Source of the DNA: Seiridium cupressi
Taxonomy: Eukaryota > Ascomycota > Sordariomycetes > Amphisphaeriales > Sporocadaceae
Reading direction: 5' to 3'
Assembly (NCBI GenBank): GCA_036674765.1
Contig: JARVKI010000083.1
Span: 124,001-188,000, forward strand
DNA: 64,000 nucleotides
In this document: positions 23,145-36,901 of the stretch, piece after piece
Layout of the letters: every line of letters starts with the position of its first letter
How positions within the stretch are numbered: position 1 is the first letter of the stretch
Translations under genes and position numbers: made by a program
The notes under the pieces: model-generated
Told to the model about the DNA's origin: nothing
The model's input: only the letters and a program-made list of their open reading frames with translations
Database searches by the model: none

Positions 23145-24422
23145 TCGTTAAATTGGAAAGAATCGGCGAGCCCGCCAAAGGAATAGTTTCAAATGGCTCT
23201 CGATTAAATGGCCACTAATAGCCTTTCTTGGTGAATGACCCTATATTTCGATTTCGACCTAGTCCATAACCTTGTTCCGTGCTGCACCTTTTTCTCGCCC
23301 CAGCAGCTAGAAATGATGCCTGGGGGGACACTGGGACTGTTAGCACTAGAGGATGGCATGTCGTCAGCGACTATAGCGAGATATAAACAGGTAGCCATCC
23401 ACTCCGGTTTAGAGTTAGCGCCTCCTACATTACTTCTCGGCTATTGTGGAGTGGGCGCCACGCCGGACACATTTCGAAGGCTGGGCATGTGGTTGATCAT
23501 TGTCGCCAAACTTATTGTAGATATCCAGCACGGTGTGAATGGAGCCCCCCGCGAAAATTCGTGTACAAGACCCAAGAATTATGCCAAAGTACTTTTCTTC
23601 ATGAAGGTGAGTTTAGAATAGCATAAAGCTATGTTCTTCTTGCATACGAGGACTGCTTTGAGCTTGATCGATAATGTTGTAACTTCAAATTTTGGCGGCC
23701 GTGGTTCCACATCACCCCCTATCCACATCATACATTGGCATGGTCATTACCCTATGGATATTGTGGGTGTACTGTGGACGGTCTCGGCTTGACCTCTCAC
23801 TTGTCATCTATCCTTACAATCAACGTAGACTCTATCTTATCGGTATTGTAATAGTGATAAGGACAAAATCGAACAGCTCAGTATTGCTTTACTTCACTCG
23901 CAAACTTGTGAAGTCTCGATCGAACTAATCAGACAAGTGCACCCTGAATTGATTGACCGAGTTAGACTAATACTTGTGAATGTCTTATTGAACAAGAGAT
24001 AGTCGGCACTGGATGTGAGGTTAACAGCAGGGAAGGCAAGCAGGGGGGGGGCGTCATCTCCAACGGACGGCGTGGCAATATTAAGCCAAGGTATTAGGGA
24101 CCGTAGGCAGGAGATACTTGAGAGAGAATCAAGATTCTTATTAAGTTATTATAATATACTGAACTATGTTAAGGGATCTTATATCTCCGGCATAGATACA
24201 TACCAGTCTAGATAGTGGAATTCGATTGGGAGTGCTGGGGAATTCGCTAAAATTGGGAAAGCTTCTTTGGAACTCCAAATTTCGATATATTGAAATTAAA
24301 AGGCTCAAGCCTTTGAATTAAATATTTCGTCGATAGGGAGCTGCTGCTCGTCGACAGAACTATTCGTGTCAAACTGGTGGATTTGCCCTTTATCACGTGA
24401 CCATTAGCTAGGTGGCTGGAAC

Positions 24423-24464
24423 AGCGTTTTCAGCGTTTTCAGCGTTTTCAGCGCTTTCAGCGCC
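24423..24464. repeat. 9-bp tandem repeat (agcgttttc)
   Basis: Three exact units of agcgttttc, then agcgctttc and a partial agcgcc, about 4.6 copies in all. No coding context. Confidence 0.95.
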
Positions 24465-24534
24465 TCAAGCAGATAGAACCAGATAAGCAACTCAATTAAA
24501 CCAACACATCAGCAGAGCATATTCTGGGGCAGTT

Positions 24535-24610
24535 CGTCGGTACGGCTACTGCTCCTTGGTACGGCTGCTGTTCGTCAATACGGCTATTCGTTGGTACGAC
24601 TGCTGGTCAG
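24535..24610. repeat. Imperfect repeats of GGTACGGCTGCTG type
   Basis: Four degenerate units share the core (g/a)(g/a)tacg(g/a)ct(a/g)(c/t)t, spaced about 16-20 bp (ggtacggctactg, ggtacggctgctg, aatacggctatt, ggtacgactgctg). They look like a decaying minisatellite. No gene overlaps. Confidence 0.7.
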
Positions 24611-25543
24611 TAAAGGCTGGTCGTCGATGGAGGTGGCTGTGATGCAAACGTGGGTGCCGGCCAAATGGACGACTGATACCCCTGCTGCTTGGGGAAGATA
24701 AATCTGTGCTGAACCGTCACATCAGCGCCGTATCCTTTTCTCTCAGCCCACACTATTATACTGTGCTATACGCCAACCATACTTTCACGCGCAAGAGAGG
24801 GCGTGCAAGCTGAGAGTTTGGTCTTTTCCCCACCCAACTAACCTTAGACGTATCAGCGCAGAATCACGCAGAGGGGTGGCAGATTGGGCTGATGATTCGC
24901 CCCCGCTGCCTGCATATGCATTGTGATGCACTGTGTATAGAACATCATGATGGACGGCAATATGGGGAGAAATCCGTATATTGAGGTCCTCCGTGAGGAT
25001 GATGATGAAGGGAGAAGGAAGCTCCCCTCTGCTGCCGTGAAGGCCTAAGACTAAGAACCCCACTGATCCACCCCACATGGTCTGTGCGTTCATCACATCA
25101 GCTTCCCCCATCCCCGGCCCATTCGGTTTTGACCCGCTGGGTTGATTTTCGATGTTTCGCCGCGCTCGATCAAGTTCCCTCACCGTTTCCAGCGGGCTTA
25201 CCAACAGAACATAAGTATCTAGCACAATCGCCTTTCACGTCAAAATGAATTTAGAAAACCGAGCTTCGAATTAGCGCACCTGGTTCTAGCCATTGTTCCA
25301 AATGCCACTGACAACCTAGGTTTACGCGACATCGATCGCAAGTCGCAACAGCCTCAACGTCAGCTGGACAAGGCCTTAGATCGAACTCGAACAGACCCTC
25401 TTGGAGTTCGGCCATAGGCCACTCTCACTAGTCACCTAAGCAAGCAGACTGTCCCGCTGGTATGTGATTACCACATTGTAATGCTCTCACTATTACGACT
25501 TACTCTGCGTTAGTCTTAACCATCACAGTCTCATCCATCCAAC

Positions 25544-26146
25544 ATGGAACAGCAACCTCAATCACGCGTGCGCACCTTACCGCCCGATACGTCGGAGGTT
25601 GACATTACGGATACGCTCAACAGCCAGTCTACAATTGAACCCCCTCCGACACTTCCCAGCCAGGAAATGCAGGTAACCACCCCATACCGGAACCCCAGCC
25701 CCACCCGACCCGGCCTCCTGGTTCCAGCGATCCGGCGTCGTAGATCGCGCCGGCGCCGCCCGCCGCCCCACTTAATAGGCTACCGGAGCTTTACAGCCTG
25801 TGACGTCGAGGCAGTTGCGGGCGCCAGTTTCTACCGCGACGACGCGGCCGACCACACCGAACGGACGTTTACCTGCTTCTACATTTTGGCCACAACGCTC
25901 GTTGTCACGCTGGGGAGCCTCCTGCTGGCAATCTGGTGGTCAGTGAGCCACGGGGACGTCTCGGGCGGGTTTGCAATGGGCGCATACGTCGCGACGGTGG
26001 CCGGGTTGCCGATAGCTGCCGGTGGTCTATTTCATCTCCCTCGGTGTAAGTGCTGGTCGAGGTCAGCCAGAGGGAAGTTGGCCTACCTTGCTGTGATGTG
26101 GAAGAAACCTACGGTATTTGAAGTGCTTTGTGATCTGCCGAGTTAA
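25544..26146 (+). CDS. Small two-TM membrane protein of unknown function
   Basis: Uninterrupted 200-codon frame starting at an ATG in an ACATGG context (A at -3). The N-terminal half is polar and Pro/Thr-rich with an Arg cluster (IRRRRSRRRRPPP, about residues 63-75). Two hydrophobic segments follow: CFYILATTLVVTLGSLLLAIWW (about residues 110-131) and GAYVATVAGLPIAAGGLFHL (about 145-164). The tail is short, basic and Cys-containing (PRCKCWSRSARGK). I do not recognise the family. Composition and the clean membrane topology favour a real gene over a chance frame, but no splice or homology evidence backs it. Confidence 0.55.
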   Translation: MEQQPQSRVRTLPPDTSEVDITDTLNSQSTIEPPPTLPSQEMQVTTPYRNPSPTRPGLLVPAIRRRRSRRRRPPPHLIGYRSFTACDVEAVAGASFYRDDAADHTERTFTCFYILATTLVVTLGSLLLAIWWSVSHGDVSGGFAMGAYVATVAGLPIAAGGLFHLPRCKCWSRSARGKLAYLAVMWKKPTVFEVLCDLPS

Positions 26147-27420
26147 TTCAGACGGTCGCTGCTGACTTGGACAATTACATGCCAGAGTAAGAGTAAAGAG
26201 GGGAGAGTGGAAGAACAAGCAAAAAATATAGCATACTTGACACGATGCAGCCAATGTTTTTCAGTATGAGTATTCTCATTGCTAACTAGCTATAGTTTTC
26301 GCTAGTCAGTTAGGCCGGAGCGCATTCTGGTCGCCCTATTGCCATACAGAGAAATGCTTTAATGCATATAGCATGCAAGGCGCAGTGCTACCCTCGAGAC
26401 CAGACCTCCATCGGTGTGCAGAAAGGGATGTGAACCAATGTACAAAGTAAAAGGCAGCGTAGAAGTAACAAGCAAATGTCTCCTCTCTGCCAATGAGACA
26501 AAAGTATCTTCAGAGAAGAGTTTGTGTGACATAGGGAAAGAGGGATCCGACCGCCAAGCCATCTAACGCCTTCTTATGCCGTGAAACAGAAGGAAAGCCA
26601 AGCTTCGGGGGATTTTCTTTCATCTAGTTTGTCCTTTCGTGCATTCTGAATATGAATCCGAATCTCTTCTCGGGGTGCTTCTACTATGTCATGCATTACC
26701 TCCTCTTACTCTCCCGTCTTCACTCGTTGCTCAAGTCTTCACAGCCGCGACTGTGGTGTCCCCAAAAAATAGCAACAGAGTTCCGCATAGAAAAGCGGAA
26801 TACAGAGTTCGGCAGCAGGGTGGTATTTTGGGTATGTCAGATACAAGGAAAATTCGTTTTTTTGTTGGTAGTGGTGACATCGATATGGGCGATCGATGGG
26901 ATGAGTATGTTCGTACAATGTAGTCCTTCGTCGTGAGCCATTGGGTCGGTGGCTCACAGTCGTTGATATCGTAATATGGTATTCCGCGGCAGGGAAGTGA
27001 CCATGCGTATCTCTCAAAATGAGAGGAGTTGTTGGACCGGTGAAGGTGGGTGGCTTGATCTCAGTTGTTTGTCTAGATCCAGTAGAAAGAAGAAAACGAA
27101 AGGAAAGGCCGAACTGCAACGACGAGTCGGCATGCTGTGAAGGAGAGAAAATAGGAACCGGTGGCAACGGCAAGCAAGCAAATCAGATACCGGATCCAAC
27201 CAAGTCGTAAGCGATGCAATTGACCAGATGCTATGCCAATGCGACCCTCTAATGCCGAAAAAGGTGGGTATTATTAGATGTATGTGCGCCAAATTTGCAA
27301 GCCGGGCAAGGCGAATGTCTTAGAGATGCGAGCCAACCATGGATGGTCGGGGCAAACCAGTCATATTAGATGAGGCTGGGTGTTTGGGTCCAGATCAAGG
27401 CCTGGCTGTCGATGCATCAA
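26147..27420. other. Convergent intergenic region
   Basis: 1.27 kb between a plus-strand stop at 26146 and the CDC25 stop at 27421 on the minus strand. Several short overlapping frames exist, none with domain-like sequence. It probably holds long 3' UTRs. Confidence 0.55.
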
Positions 27421-29267
27421 TCAATATGATGCCATGCGACGTGTACTTGTGCGATCGGCGCCGAGTATTGGCGAGTTGCCGATCATCATGACGGGTGATT
27501 CCTGTAGGCTGGCGCGACTGGGGGCGGTAGGCGATGCTTCAACCATGCATTCACGAGCTCCGAACGCAAAGGTCTTTGCTCGGTTCAAGCCCTTTCGCTT
27601 CTGCTGGAGCTTGCCCATTTCACGCTCGCAGGTCGCGATGTGCTCCTCATCGTTCATCTCCACGTACGACTGAGGATAGCATCTGCAGCGGTGCTGGTTG
27701 AAGAATTCACTGTAGCCACCATCCAGGATGTATACGTCGGGATAAGTGAGCTTCGGATAGAACTCTGCATTCACACTTCTGTCCTCGGCACGGATGTGCC
27801 GGGCCATCATAGGAGCACGATGAGCTGAGTATTCACAGTGCAAGACAAGCAGAACCTTGCCCTCCATTGGGGTCTCAAACAAATGTCGTGCAAGTAGCTC
27901 CTTATCGTTGTAGTTGATCGCGCCATCGATATGGCCTCCCTCATATTCATACTCAAACCGGCAGTCAATAACAATCCGTTGCGTGTACTGCTCCTCAAAT
28001 TTGCCGTCTAGGACATCCAAGAAGGTACCCTGGGAAATCCGAGGAATGGTATCACTCTCACCTTCAGGGAAAAAATGAGGAAGGATAGGATCTTGTACAT
28101 CCTCAATGTCCATGACAGCTTGAAGAGTACTTTGCGGGGCCGGATCGCTAGTCTTTGCCTTGACGACGTCAACAGGGTTCTCAAACATGCTTAGCGAGCG
28201 TCGATATTGGCGACGTGGGCGCTGGAAGGGATTCGAGGGTCTCCGTGTATGTGGGGCTATGGGAGAACCGTTGCGGAATTCCCTTGTGCCGGTCAGACTG
28301 GCAAACTGAGGTTTAGGCCGGGAGGACCCAGAGCCACCAGAAGAAGGACTATTGGCGGTTTGAGGTCTCTTCTCCTGTGGCGGAGAGTCTTGAAAGCATT
28401 CACCTAGAGATAAGGATGAAGCACCCATGAGGCGAGACTCGGAGCCAAACCTGAAGGTTGAGAGCTGAGCTTCTGGATGTAAGCGGCTCGCTAACGAGTT
28501 AGTTGAATGCCCCTTCGTACGGGTCAAGGAAGGGCGTCGAAGTGCCACACGCTTGCGGCTGTCAGTGACAAGAGACCTTGGTGGCTCGAGCGATGTCATA
28601 GAAGAGCAAGACTGTTGGCGCACCATGGCCACCGGGGACTCGAGCATCATCGAGTCATCCTCGTCGTCCTCGGGAAGCTCGCCAGGTGTCGGTGATGTGA
28701 TCTCGATGGAGGCATTGAAAGGCTCCTTGTGCGGGAGGGGAGATATATCCATCATATCGCTGACATCCACAGGCACTGGAGAGGACGATGCCGGTAAGGG
28801 AGGCGTGGTAACATAGTCTGAAAAACTCCGTGTCAGCACTTCAACATCTCCCACCAACATTGACAAGTCTTAGCATACCTCGACCATCCATGCTTCCCAT
28901 CATGTTGGAAGTGAACAAAGCTCGACGAGGAGTTGGAAACCGCGGGCTGATAGACACATATAAGTCAGCACATGCAATCACACCATTGACCTTCCCGACT
29001 TTGGATGACATACCTTGCCTCATTGTCTATCCGGAAGTTTTGGGACAGATCGGCAGCAAGGCTAGCAGTTGGGGACGAGCCACGGACAGACTTCAGGTTG
29101 AAGTAGTCAGGTTTCGACCGTTGCAACTGCTCGCGGATGTTGAAGGTTCCTGAGCCAAAGGGATTGCTAGCACCGAACTGTGCATGCGGTCGATAGATGT
29201 CGGCAGACTGACCCCAAGAAGGGGCAGGTGCCGGGTGCATGGCGGCCAGGGGTGAAGAGGCATCCAT
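27421..29267 (-). CDS. cdc25: M-phase inducer phosphatase CDC25 (NimT-like)
   Basis: Three exons: 29267-29014, 28946-28879 and 28817-27421, with GTATGT and GTATGC donors and CAG acceptors; product 572 aa. The N-terminal about 310 residues are regulatory and Ser/Pro-rich with many SP/TP sites. The rhodanese-fold catalytic domain follows: ISQGTFLDVLDGKF, then IVIDCRFEYEYEGGHIDGA, then the CX5R loop HCEYSAHRAP (catalytic Cys about 435, Arg about 441), then YPDVYILDGGYSEFF and CYPQSYVEMND. By family knowledge it removes inhibitory phosphates from the CDK and drives entry into mitosis. A C-terminal Ser-rich tail follows. Length fits Aspergillus NimT-type proteins. Confidence 0.95.
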
Positions 29268-32200
29268 GGTGTCGGTCGGTGGTAGTGTTCGTGCCGGTGT
29301 CGAAAGGGTGTCGGATCTTTCGTGATTGGGTGGAATGCAAAGACGGTTGGCTTTGCAGGATGACTTCGGAAGTCTTTCAGAGGTTGTATGACAGTAACCC
29401 TACTCCTCAAATGCCTATTCGGGAAAGCAGTCGGCCAGGTATCTGTAAAGTAAAGAGCGGCGGTGGTGTATCGTCACAATTAATGAATGCTTCCTACGCA
29501 TTTGGTATATGTCGAGGACTGAAAGTGAACCAGCGGTGCTCGAGTCGGGACAGCTAGCTGTGCCTGTGGTGTTGCAACCTTCGCTTGCAGTTGGGGGATG
29601 AATTGAACCGGTGGATGGAATGCCAACAGCAGAAAACTGAGTGAACAGATCCGCACAGTCGTTTCGAGGTGAAAATTCGGTAGCGGGGATGCCGTTGTCA
29701 GAGCGAAGTAGTTGTCCAAGTAACGACGAGGCCTTGGTGGTGGTGGGCAACCGGACGGAGGTTTTTGCAGCGCCGCGCGGAGGGTCGGGCACGAGTAGTA
29801 GCTATTACTCAAATAAGTGCGAATTAGGGGGATGTACAATTAATGAACGACAAGGTGCTATAGTTGCTCTGCCAGAAAATGCACAAGAAGCTGCTAGTCG
29901 AGCCGTCGTAAATAGGTCGTTTATGTCGGTTGTCGCTTTCCCACGCGGAACACCAGAAGTAGCTCACTTGGCTGCATCCAATGATCAGAGTCTAAGTCCA
30001 CACAGGTCGCCCGGATTCGGTAATATGGGACGCTTATGCAAGGACGCAAGTCAGAGACCAGAGGAATGGCTCTTCTGCAGTGTCGGACACGCCTTTCTGC
30101 CCCTGTGCACGTGTATTAGTTGTCGGAGGAAAACGACGACGGCAATGGGGGTTGAAGTTCGGATACTTCAAGGCCGGATGGGTAGCGAGAAGGAAGCAGC
30201 TGGTGAATGGGCGGGTGAGCGTGCCTTTTGTTCGGCGAGCCAGGTGAAGGTCGGCCTGCTCCCAGACTCTCACTGGACCAGCGCTGCGTTGTCATGGGCA
30301 ATTTGGTGTGGGATGGGTGCCCTGGCTCGCTGCAGCTGGGTGTGACTTATAGCGTTTAGCGGGTTTTCAACCGCTGTCGGTTGCAGGGGTCTGCAGACGG
30401 AGCTGCCCCCATAACCAGCTGCTAAGCGCTGGGCATTGTCCAAGTCCAGTGGGGTTTCTGGCCTGGGAGTTACATCATAACCGCTAAGCTCTAGGCGGTC
30501 GAAACCTGTATTTCGCTACCACCGCGGCTGCACAAGGCTCACTCAGGGCTGACAATTCCAAGGATTCACGCTCAGGTCCCGCCAGTGGATTCACCTGCAC
30601 AAACTCAATGCGACCGACACCCGTCAGATCTCGCAGCACTGGCAGCATGTAACCAAGTTTCACCGATCAAGATCGTCTTGCTTTTGTTTTTGTCTCCATT
30701 ATGTCCCAACAATTAGCAAGCCTTGAAGGTTGACGGACAGAGCTGAGACAAGGCCTTTAGTCCAGGGTGTTCAAGTTGACAGTTCGGCTAGGTAGAAACT
30801 TGTTCATCCAGATTGACAGACATCCCTTTCTGATCGTCTCAGTTCCCCGGAAATATTCAAGTGGCATTGAAACCAAAAATAACGCTGAAGGGATAACTAT
30901 ACCGGCATCTTCCAGAAATAACACCTTTACCGGCGGTTGTCCGGTTGAGGCGTTTCCTTTAACCTCGAAGCGCCGCTCCCAATGCATATATGCTTTACAT
31001 CCAGAGACAAGCCGCACGCGCCTAAGTTCATCAATTCTAAATACAGCACGTACAGAGCTGGCAGAATGCGTGCAATCAACCTTGCTACCTCTTCCATAAC
31101 GGGTGTCTTTTTATTCGAGTACAAACTGGCAATCCGAATAGAGCATCATAGTCGGCCGATCACAAGACCACCAAGGACGTATCCAAGTTATGTCTTCCAT
31201 TGCTGGAAAGACCCCAGCTGTCCAGTCTGGGATCATAACCAACTAGGCCCGGACCAACAAGGGTTCAGCGGCTGAGACACCGACTCAGAAACAGACCTCG
31301 AGCTTCCAGGCTTCCATGGCTTTGCTTGCTTTCGCAACTGATGAGCGGTGATTTGACCAGAGAGTTTCGGGAAGATTACAGCGGTACGGAATACATCCAA
31401 CACACAGGGAGGGCTTGCCGGTGGTCTCCAGCGCCGCATGAACTGTCAGAGTTGTTCTTTGCATCCCCACGGCTCATTGCTCGGGCAGCTGTGACAGCCA
31501 AAGGCAGGGCATGAATTATGCACTCAGCAACGACGGAAGCCGTCGGTACCTTTCGGCCCAGACCTCGCTCCCAGCTGCAATGAAGGAGACCTCAGCTTGC
31601 TACTAAAAGGAATGCCCCATATCTTGTTGGGCTTGAGACAAAAGCATCATCCACGTGTCTAAGTTTTGCAAAGAGTTCCGGCTGTCTTGCGCATACGGAC
31701 ACCAAACTTTTCAGGGTCCTTGACGGCCTAGAGCTTCCCGCAAATTACAAGTCGCGACCTTGGCCGCCCAGTGGCTTGCGATAGCGACTACGGCAGGGGA
31801 GTTGTGGGGGGACATTGTGAGAGCTATGACATGCTCACCAAACTGCCGTGCTTCACCATTCTACTCCGCATGCTACCTTGGTCTTTGAGACGACATCCTC
31901 GTGGGGTTGGTGTTTCGAAACTGCGGGAAGAATTCCCACGAAATGCATTCAAGCATGGCGATCAAGCTCATCTATACGACGTGCGGGGTCGTCGAGAGGC
32001 AATGCAAGCGTCCCGGGCGAGCTCGTGATGCCCTGGAAAGACTGGAGCTGAACGCGGCTTTGCACCAAGTCCATGGTTGCTGTGTGAATAAGCATCACCC
32101 CGGCAGCTATTGGGATGGGTCATGCATGTCGATAATGCCCCGCTTTCTCATAGGTGCGAACAGCTGCGCGACACCCGAAGGTGCAGTGGTGACACTCATT

Positions 32201-32287
32201 TTGAGACGCGCCGTTGTTGCTTGCTAGTAACATGACCAACAAGTCCCAGTTCCTCGGCTTCTCTGAGTGTTTGCATTGCCGTCCGCC

Positions 32288-32312
32288 GGTACATACATAC
32301 ATACATACATAC
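32288..32312. repeat. CATA microsatellite
   Basis: Tandem tetranucleotide (acat)n of about six units, followed by an interrupted further unit (gaacatacatcc). No coding context. Confidence 0.9.
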
Positions 32313-35300
32313 CGAACATACATCCACCCACCCACAGTTCACCAAGCGCGGCTGTGCAACGCCTGACTACCCAGATCGCTTGTTTTGGCCCTGTTCCTAT
32401 CGATCGTCATGTTTGCTGCATGATTGTTATGGTGAGCGAAAGTTGCAATCTCAAGTTGGCGGATAACACAGAGCCTCATGATGGCGTGTCTGTCTATGAT
32501 TGGAAGAGACAAGCGCGAGTATCCATCGTTCAATTTTGTCTATCGATTCTAGTGGGCTGGTGGTCGCGACTCCTGAACCTCGCCGGAGAAAATCTCAGAC
32601 CCGTCAATTCTATCCTTGCGACTATTGGGTATAATTGGATACTGTCAAGAGAGACCCTTTCAGCCCAGATATGAGGAAGAACCGTGACTGTGTAGGTTGG
32701 CATCAACCCTACACAAAAAACTGAAGGCACCGTATGCCAGGCGCAAGGATATAGCCAGTGCTGTGTTCTGGAAGCCTTCAACGGCCATCCGAGTTTTAGC
32801 TCAGGACAAAACGGCAAGTAGTGTGGAGGGTGAAGGTTCGATTTCCCACCAAGATCCGATCTCCCGGATCATGCCGACGTCATCCTCGAGACTAAAGACC
32901 CGATTTCGATGCGATTAAGGTGGGATCTTCGACGCGTCCTCATATAGTTTTGTGAAAACGTACCGTCATGGCTGTCAAAGTTGGAACATTTCCCACATTG
33001 GCTTTGGGTCCAGTTGTAAATCATCCGAGGAGTCCTCCGACTAGACCTCTCAAGCTAGCTGAGCCGCAAGGCGCCTATACGAGTGACGGAAATCAGCATC
33101 GAGATGTCGAAAGCAAGATTTCCATGTTTGCGTTGTTTACTTGTGCATTGTTTACTTTTGCGCAAATCGTTGTTGCTAATGGGAGCTTCATCTAGGTCGC
33201 TGTCTCAGGTTGGACTTGACCGCCTCTTCAGCGCCTCCAATCGCCTCTAGCAAATGACCTGCATGAGGAAGAAGCAACAGAAGTTCAGACGAAGATGCGG
33301 AAACGAGCCAATGAGAGGCGCCAATCGACCGCTGTCGCAAGAGAGTCACTATCTTCCCTTGCCGATGCGGCTTAGCCCGAGGGATTTGGGGCGTGTTCAG
33401 CTTGGCTGATGAGCGTCCCGATTTCCCTTCTTGGGCATATCGTGATTGAGTCTTTCGCGGGCCAGGCACAAGGTTCTCTGACAGCGGCAACGGCGTCTTC
33501 AATAATGCGATTTCTTGCATATCAATGGCTCGCTTCAGAGGTCTCCCAATTGACACCTCGAATCACGCGCGCCGCTCGCATCGTCGCAATCGTGACGAGG
33601 ACGCTAGATCGTGCAGGTCGACGTTTGATATCCACCAGGGACTTGTGGGGCGCCGTCCATGGGGAAAGCTCCTTTGTGCTGCAAGCAAAGCTGCAAGTGA
33701 GGGGTAAAACGAACATGCGAACTTCAAAGTAAACAAACTGGGACGCGTGAAGCCGTAAACATGGAGCTTCAGAGCTGCAGCTATCCTAGTCGAATCGCGA
33801 GATCACGGGATGTGGGCTAAGCCAATGTGGGCTGCCAAGCTCCTTGCTTCATGCAGGCTGGGGGTCGAGTGGCCTATCGCACGTACCTTTGCACTGCTCT
33901 CACATCAGCACAGCATTAAGATGAAGCAGCATTTGCATCCAACCCCTTGCGCGGGGATGGGCCTCGATTATGATCCTTCCCGACCTCGTACATTCGGACC
34001 TTACAACTTGGGACCTGCCAGCAGGGGACAGAAGAGAAGGATGCATTGCTCAGTCTTCTATCTACTCGTCACACAACGCACTGTTCAAGGGTTCTAACAA
34101 GCGGTTTCAAAAGCCGACAAGGCTGATGTTTGGTGGCCGCGCGCCGGATTGTTTGCCCCATCTATCGATGACTCTTCAGGGAGTCTTGGAATAGCACTGC
34201 GCATATTATGGACCCGACTGAAAGGACTGTAATCCAATCTGCTATTCTAAGCTTACAGCTTTACTTTGGTCAATTGCAAAGCCGCGCCGGGTCCGATTCT
34301 CCACAAAGTCCTGACAGCACGGTTTTCCTCATCCACATCAAGACTTGCGGTGCCACAAATGCGAACAGTGCTTTTATTGCCCCTACGACTCCCCCTTTTA
34401 CTAGCACTCTGGAGACCTTCTCAAAATTTGCTGTAAAAGTTTCTATTGTTCGGCAACCACTGGCGACCCTAACCTTTCAGAGCCAATATACATCTAGAAA
34501 TTCCACAGCAAACTCCGGTCTTCGTGCTATACTTGTGAACACAACCTACAACCTCCTTAGCATATTCCGGGTTTGCTGAGATCATCACGGCTGCAAGTAA
34601 TCAGGAGTTACGGGCCCTGCAGGAGACGGAATTCGGATGCAGGGGGGTGTTGTCGCAATGAACGTGGGTTATAGTGAGGCAACGGGCAAGCAACATTATC
34701 CACTACAGACAAGGATATGTTCAGGCGTCACGAGAGACATCGCTACTAAAGCTTTACACCAGAAGAATATGTATTTGGCGCTCTGGCCGGCTGCTGTAGC
34801 TTGCCGTCTCATAGTTCGTGAAATACCAAAATTATTCATATTCATCATTTATCTGGCAGTTAAGTCTAGGGCGCTCTTGCCCCCTGTACTCCACATACAC
34901 GACGATTCCTCGAACTCTCTTTGAACATGTATCGGACCAAATCGATACCTTCACACAAACATAGCTTTCGCAAAGCACGAAGTCTTCCGTCGTTCGGTTC
35001 TGGAATGAATCTAGCGGGGCTGCGGTCATAGATGAGTCGAATGCAACACTCTACTAGCGCCTATCTTGTGTTTCGAAGTATGCTGTGGTGGCAATAAACC
35101 TAGCTTGGAGCTCTTTGAGGCCATTATAACTTGTGAGACAATAGCGTGTAACCTTAAGGTTGAAGCCCCTTATTTAAGCAAGACACTGCGGAGAATAAAT
35201 TTATGTACGTCTGAGGAATCCTCCCATCCCGCACGCTTTCCGCATCTCATCAGCAGAACGGCGGGAGGTTTCTCTGTCCTCCGAGACAGTGTGCACTCGT

Positions 35301-36901
35301 GTCCGGTGCGACCTACTAGCAACACCAAATTACTTACTCGTAGCCGATGAAAGATCCCCAAATAAACTATGATAACTACAGCCTGAAGGCTGTTTCACGT
35401 GAGCTTTTGGGAATAGAAGCAAAACATGTGGAACACGGCCCGGGGTTCAAGTAGTCCCAGATCCAATCGATACGCGAGCTTGATGGCAAGAGCTCATGGT
35501 TAGATTAAATGCATAACCGTTGATTGGGTGATGGTACTAGTAAACTGTCGGATGAATGAATCTTACAACTATGAGCCGCCGGTTATAAGAGACATTTTTC
35601 TCAGGAATCACATGTGACAAGGTAGCTGTCAGGACACATGTCTTCTGTGTAACATATAATTATGAGACAATCTTGGATGTACACCTTACTATATCTGCCC
35701 CTAGTTCGTCTATCATGACCATTGCTTTAACATTTTTGCATATCACATGAGTATATTGATTTCTCCGATATCAGCAGCCTCATGCCCGTTGTTGCCATGA
35801 TGCGCTTTCTGCCGTACTCCTCAGCGTATAGGGTGAATTATTAACAAAACTCGGCCCGGCTACAAACAGGTTACCGAGTCAGTCAGCGTGTAACGGGAAA
35901 TGTCATGCTGGTTTTGGATAACGCATTTGTACAAGGCTCGTTGCAGAATGTAGTCTATACCGGGTTCATCCATGCCTGTCCAAAACAACCCATGGAGCCA
36001 ACCCATTTTGACATACCCGTAAGTGTTGGAAGACATCACAGACGGTTCGAGACACTAGGAATCATGCATATCGTTATCCGGAAAATTATAAAATTAATAG
36101 TACTATCCGGTAGCTAGGCTTTATCTTGAGAGTATGAGGTTCGGCACTCGACAAGGCAACGCTCCTCCTGGTCTCAGGTACCAGCCTTCTGAACCGGTTC
36201 AAATTGGTATTAGTCTTTGAATTCTGTAATTTTATTGCTTTGGTTTGTACTTCAAGAGTTGGCAAGATTTCCACCACGACGAAGAATGTGACCTACGTGA
36301 TTAGCATATTATAATTTACTCGCGCAAAGCATTTCTAATTGCCAATGAAATTGTCTGCTCTGCCCTTGCCTCTCGATTGAGTCGACTGTTTGAACCTAAG
36401 ATAAATGACACGGAAGTTTCTTTGGAACCGAATCAGCCACTCTGCCGGAAATGTATGGCTCGGTGAGGCTCCTCGGCTCGTCTCAGTTAAGGTTATTTCT
36501 AGAAACAATTAAGACAAGCCCCGGTGGCAAAGCTTGGAGGCCAATCTCAATGATTATCGGGACTGCAGGACTTCTAGTTGATATAGTTCAGGTACGAGAG
36601 ACCAGTTGCAGAGCCAATTGACTAGTAACGGTTTGCGCAGGAAGGCGTAGTTGCGTTTGTCGTTTCTGCATTCGATCATAGAGTTCTGGAGCCGATCCCA
36701 ACTCGGAACTCATATGCTTACAGCTCCGCAAGTGTACTTTCTTGCCGTGTGGAATGAGTGTCCTTCCGGTGCGGGATAGCATTCTCTTTATTCCGAGGCC
36801 AACAAGCCGTCTTGGAAACATTCTCGTCGTCGATACAGCCGGAAGTGAGCTATTATGCGTTGTCGCTGAAACCCAATTTTACTAGCTCTAATATTCCTAT
36901 A

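Larger units (their letters stand above)
23145..25543. other. Gene-poor stretch with short tandem repeats
   Basis: 2.4 kb without a supportable gene. The middle part (about 23700-24350) is AT-rich and holds a run of 9 G near 24040. Two repeat patches follow: a 9-bp repeat at 24423-24464 and imperfect repeats at about 24535-24610. The texture suggests decayed element sequence, but I find no terminal repeats, target-site duplication or transposase-like protein. A 146-codon minus frame at 24785-25225 has no recognisable motif. Confidence 0.5.

Noticed and set aside
23235..23621. 128-codon plus frame after the membrane-protein gene
   Set aside because: Opens at ATG but lacks motifs and overlaps another frame with equal merit; no support.
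23700..24350. LTR-like AT-rich sequence
   Set aside because: No TG...CA ends, no direct repeat partner and no target duplication could be seen in the window.
24785..25225. 146-codon minus frame
   Set aside because: No recognisable domain, hydrophobic pattern inconsistent, and the region is otherwise repetitive.
29641..30345. 234-codon plus-strand frame upstream of CDC25
   Set aside because: It opens with GTG, not ATG, lies in the CDC25 promoter region, and resembles no family.
32821..32850. Possible tRNA B-box (ggttcgatttcc)
   Set aside because: I could find no A-box or paired acceptor and anticodon stems at the right spacing upstream.
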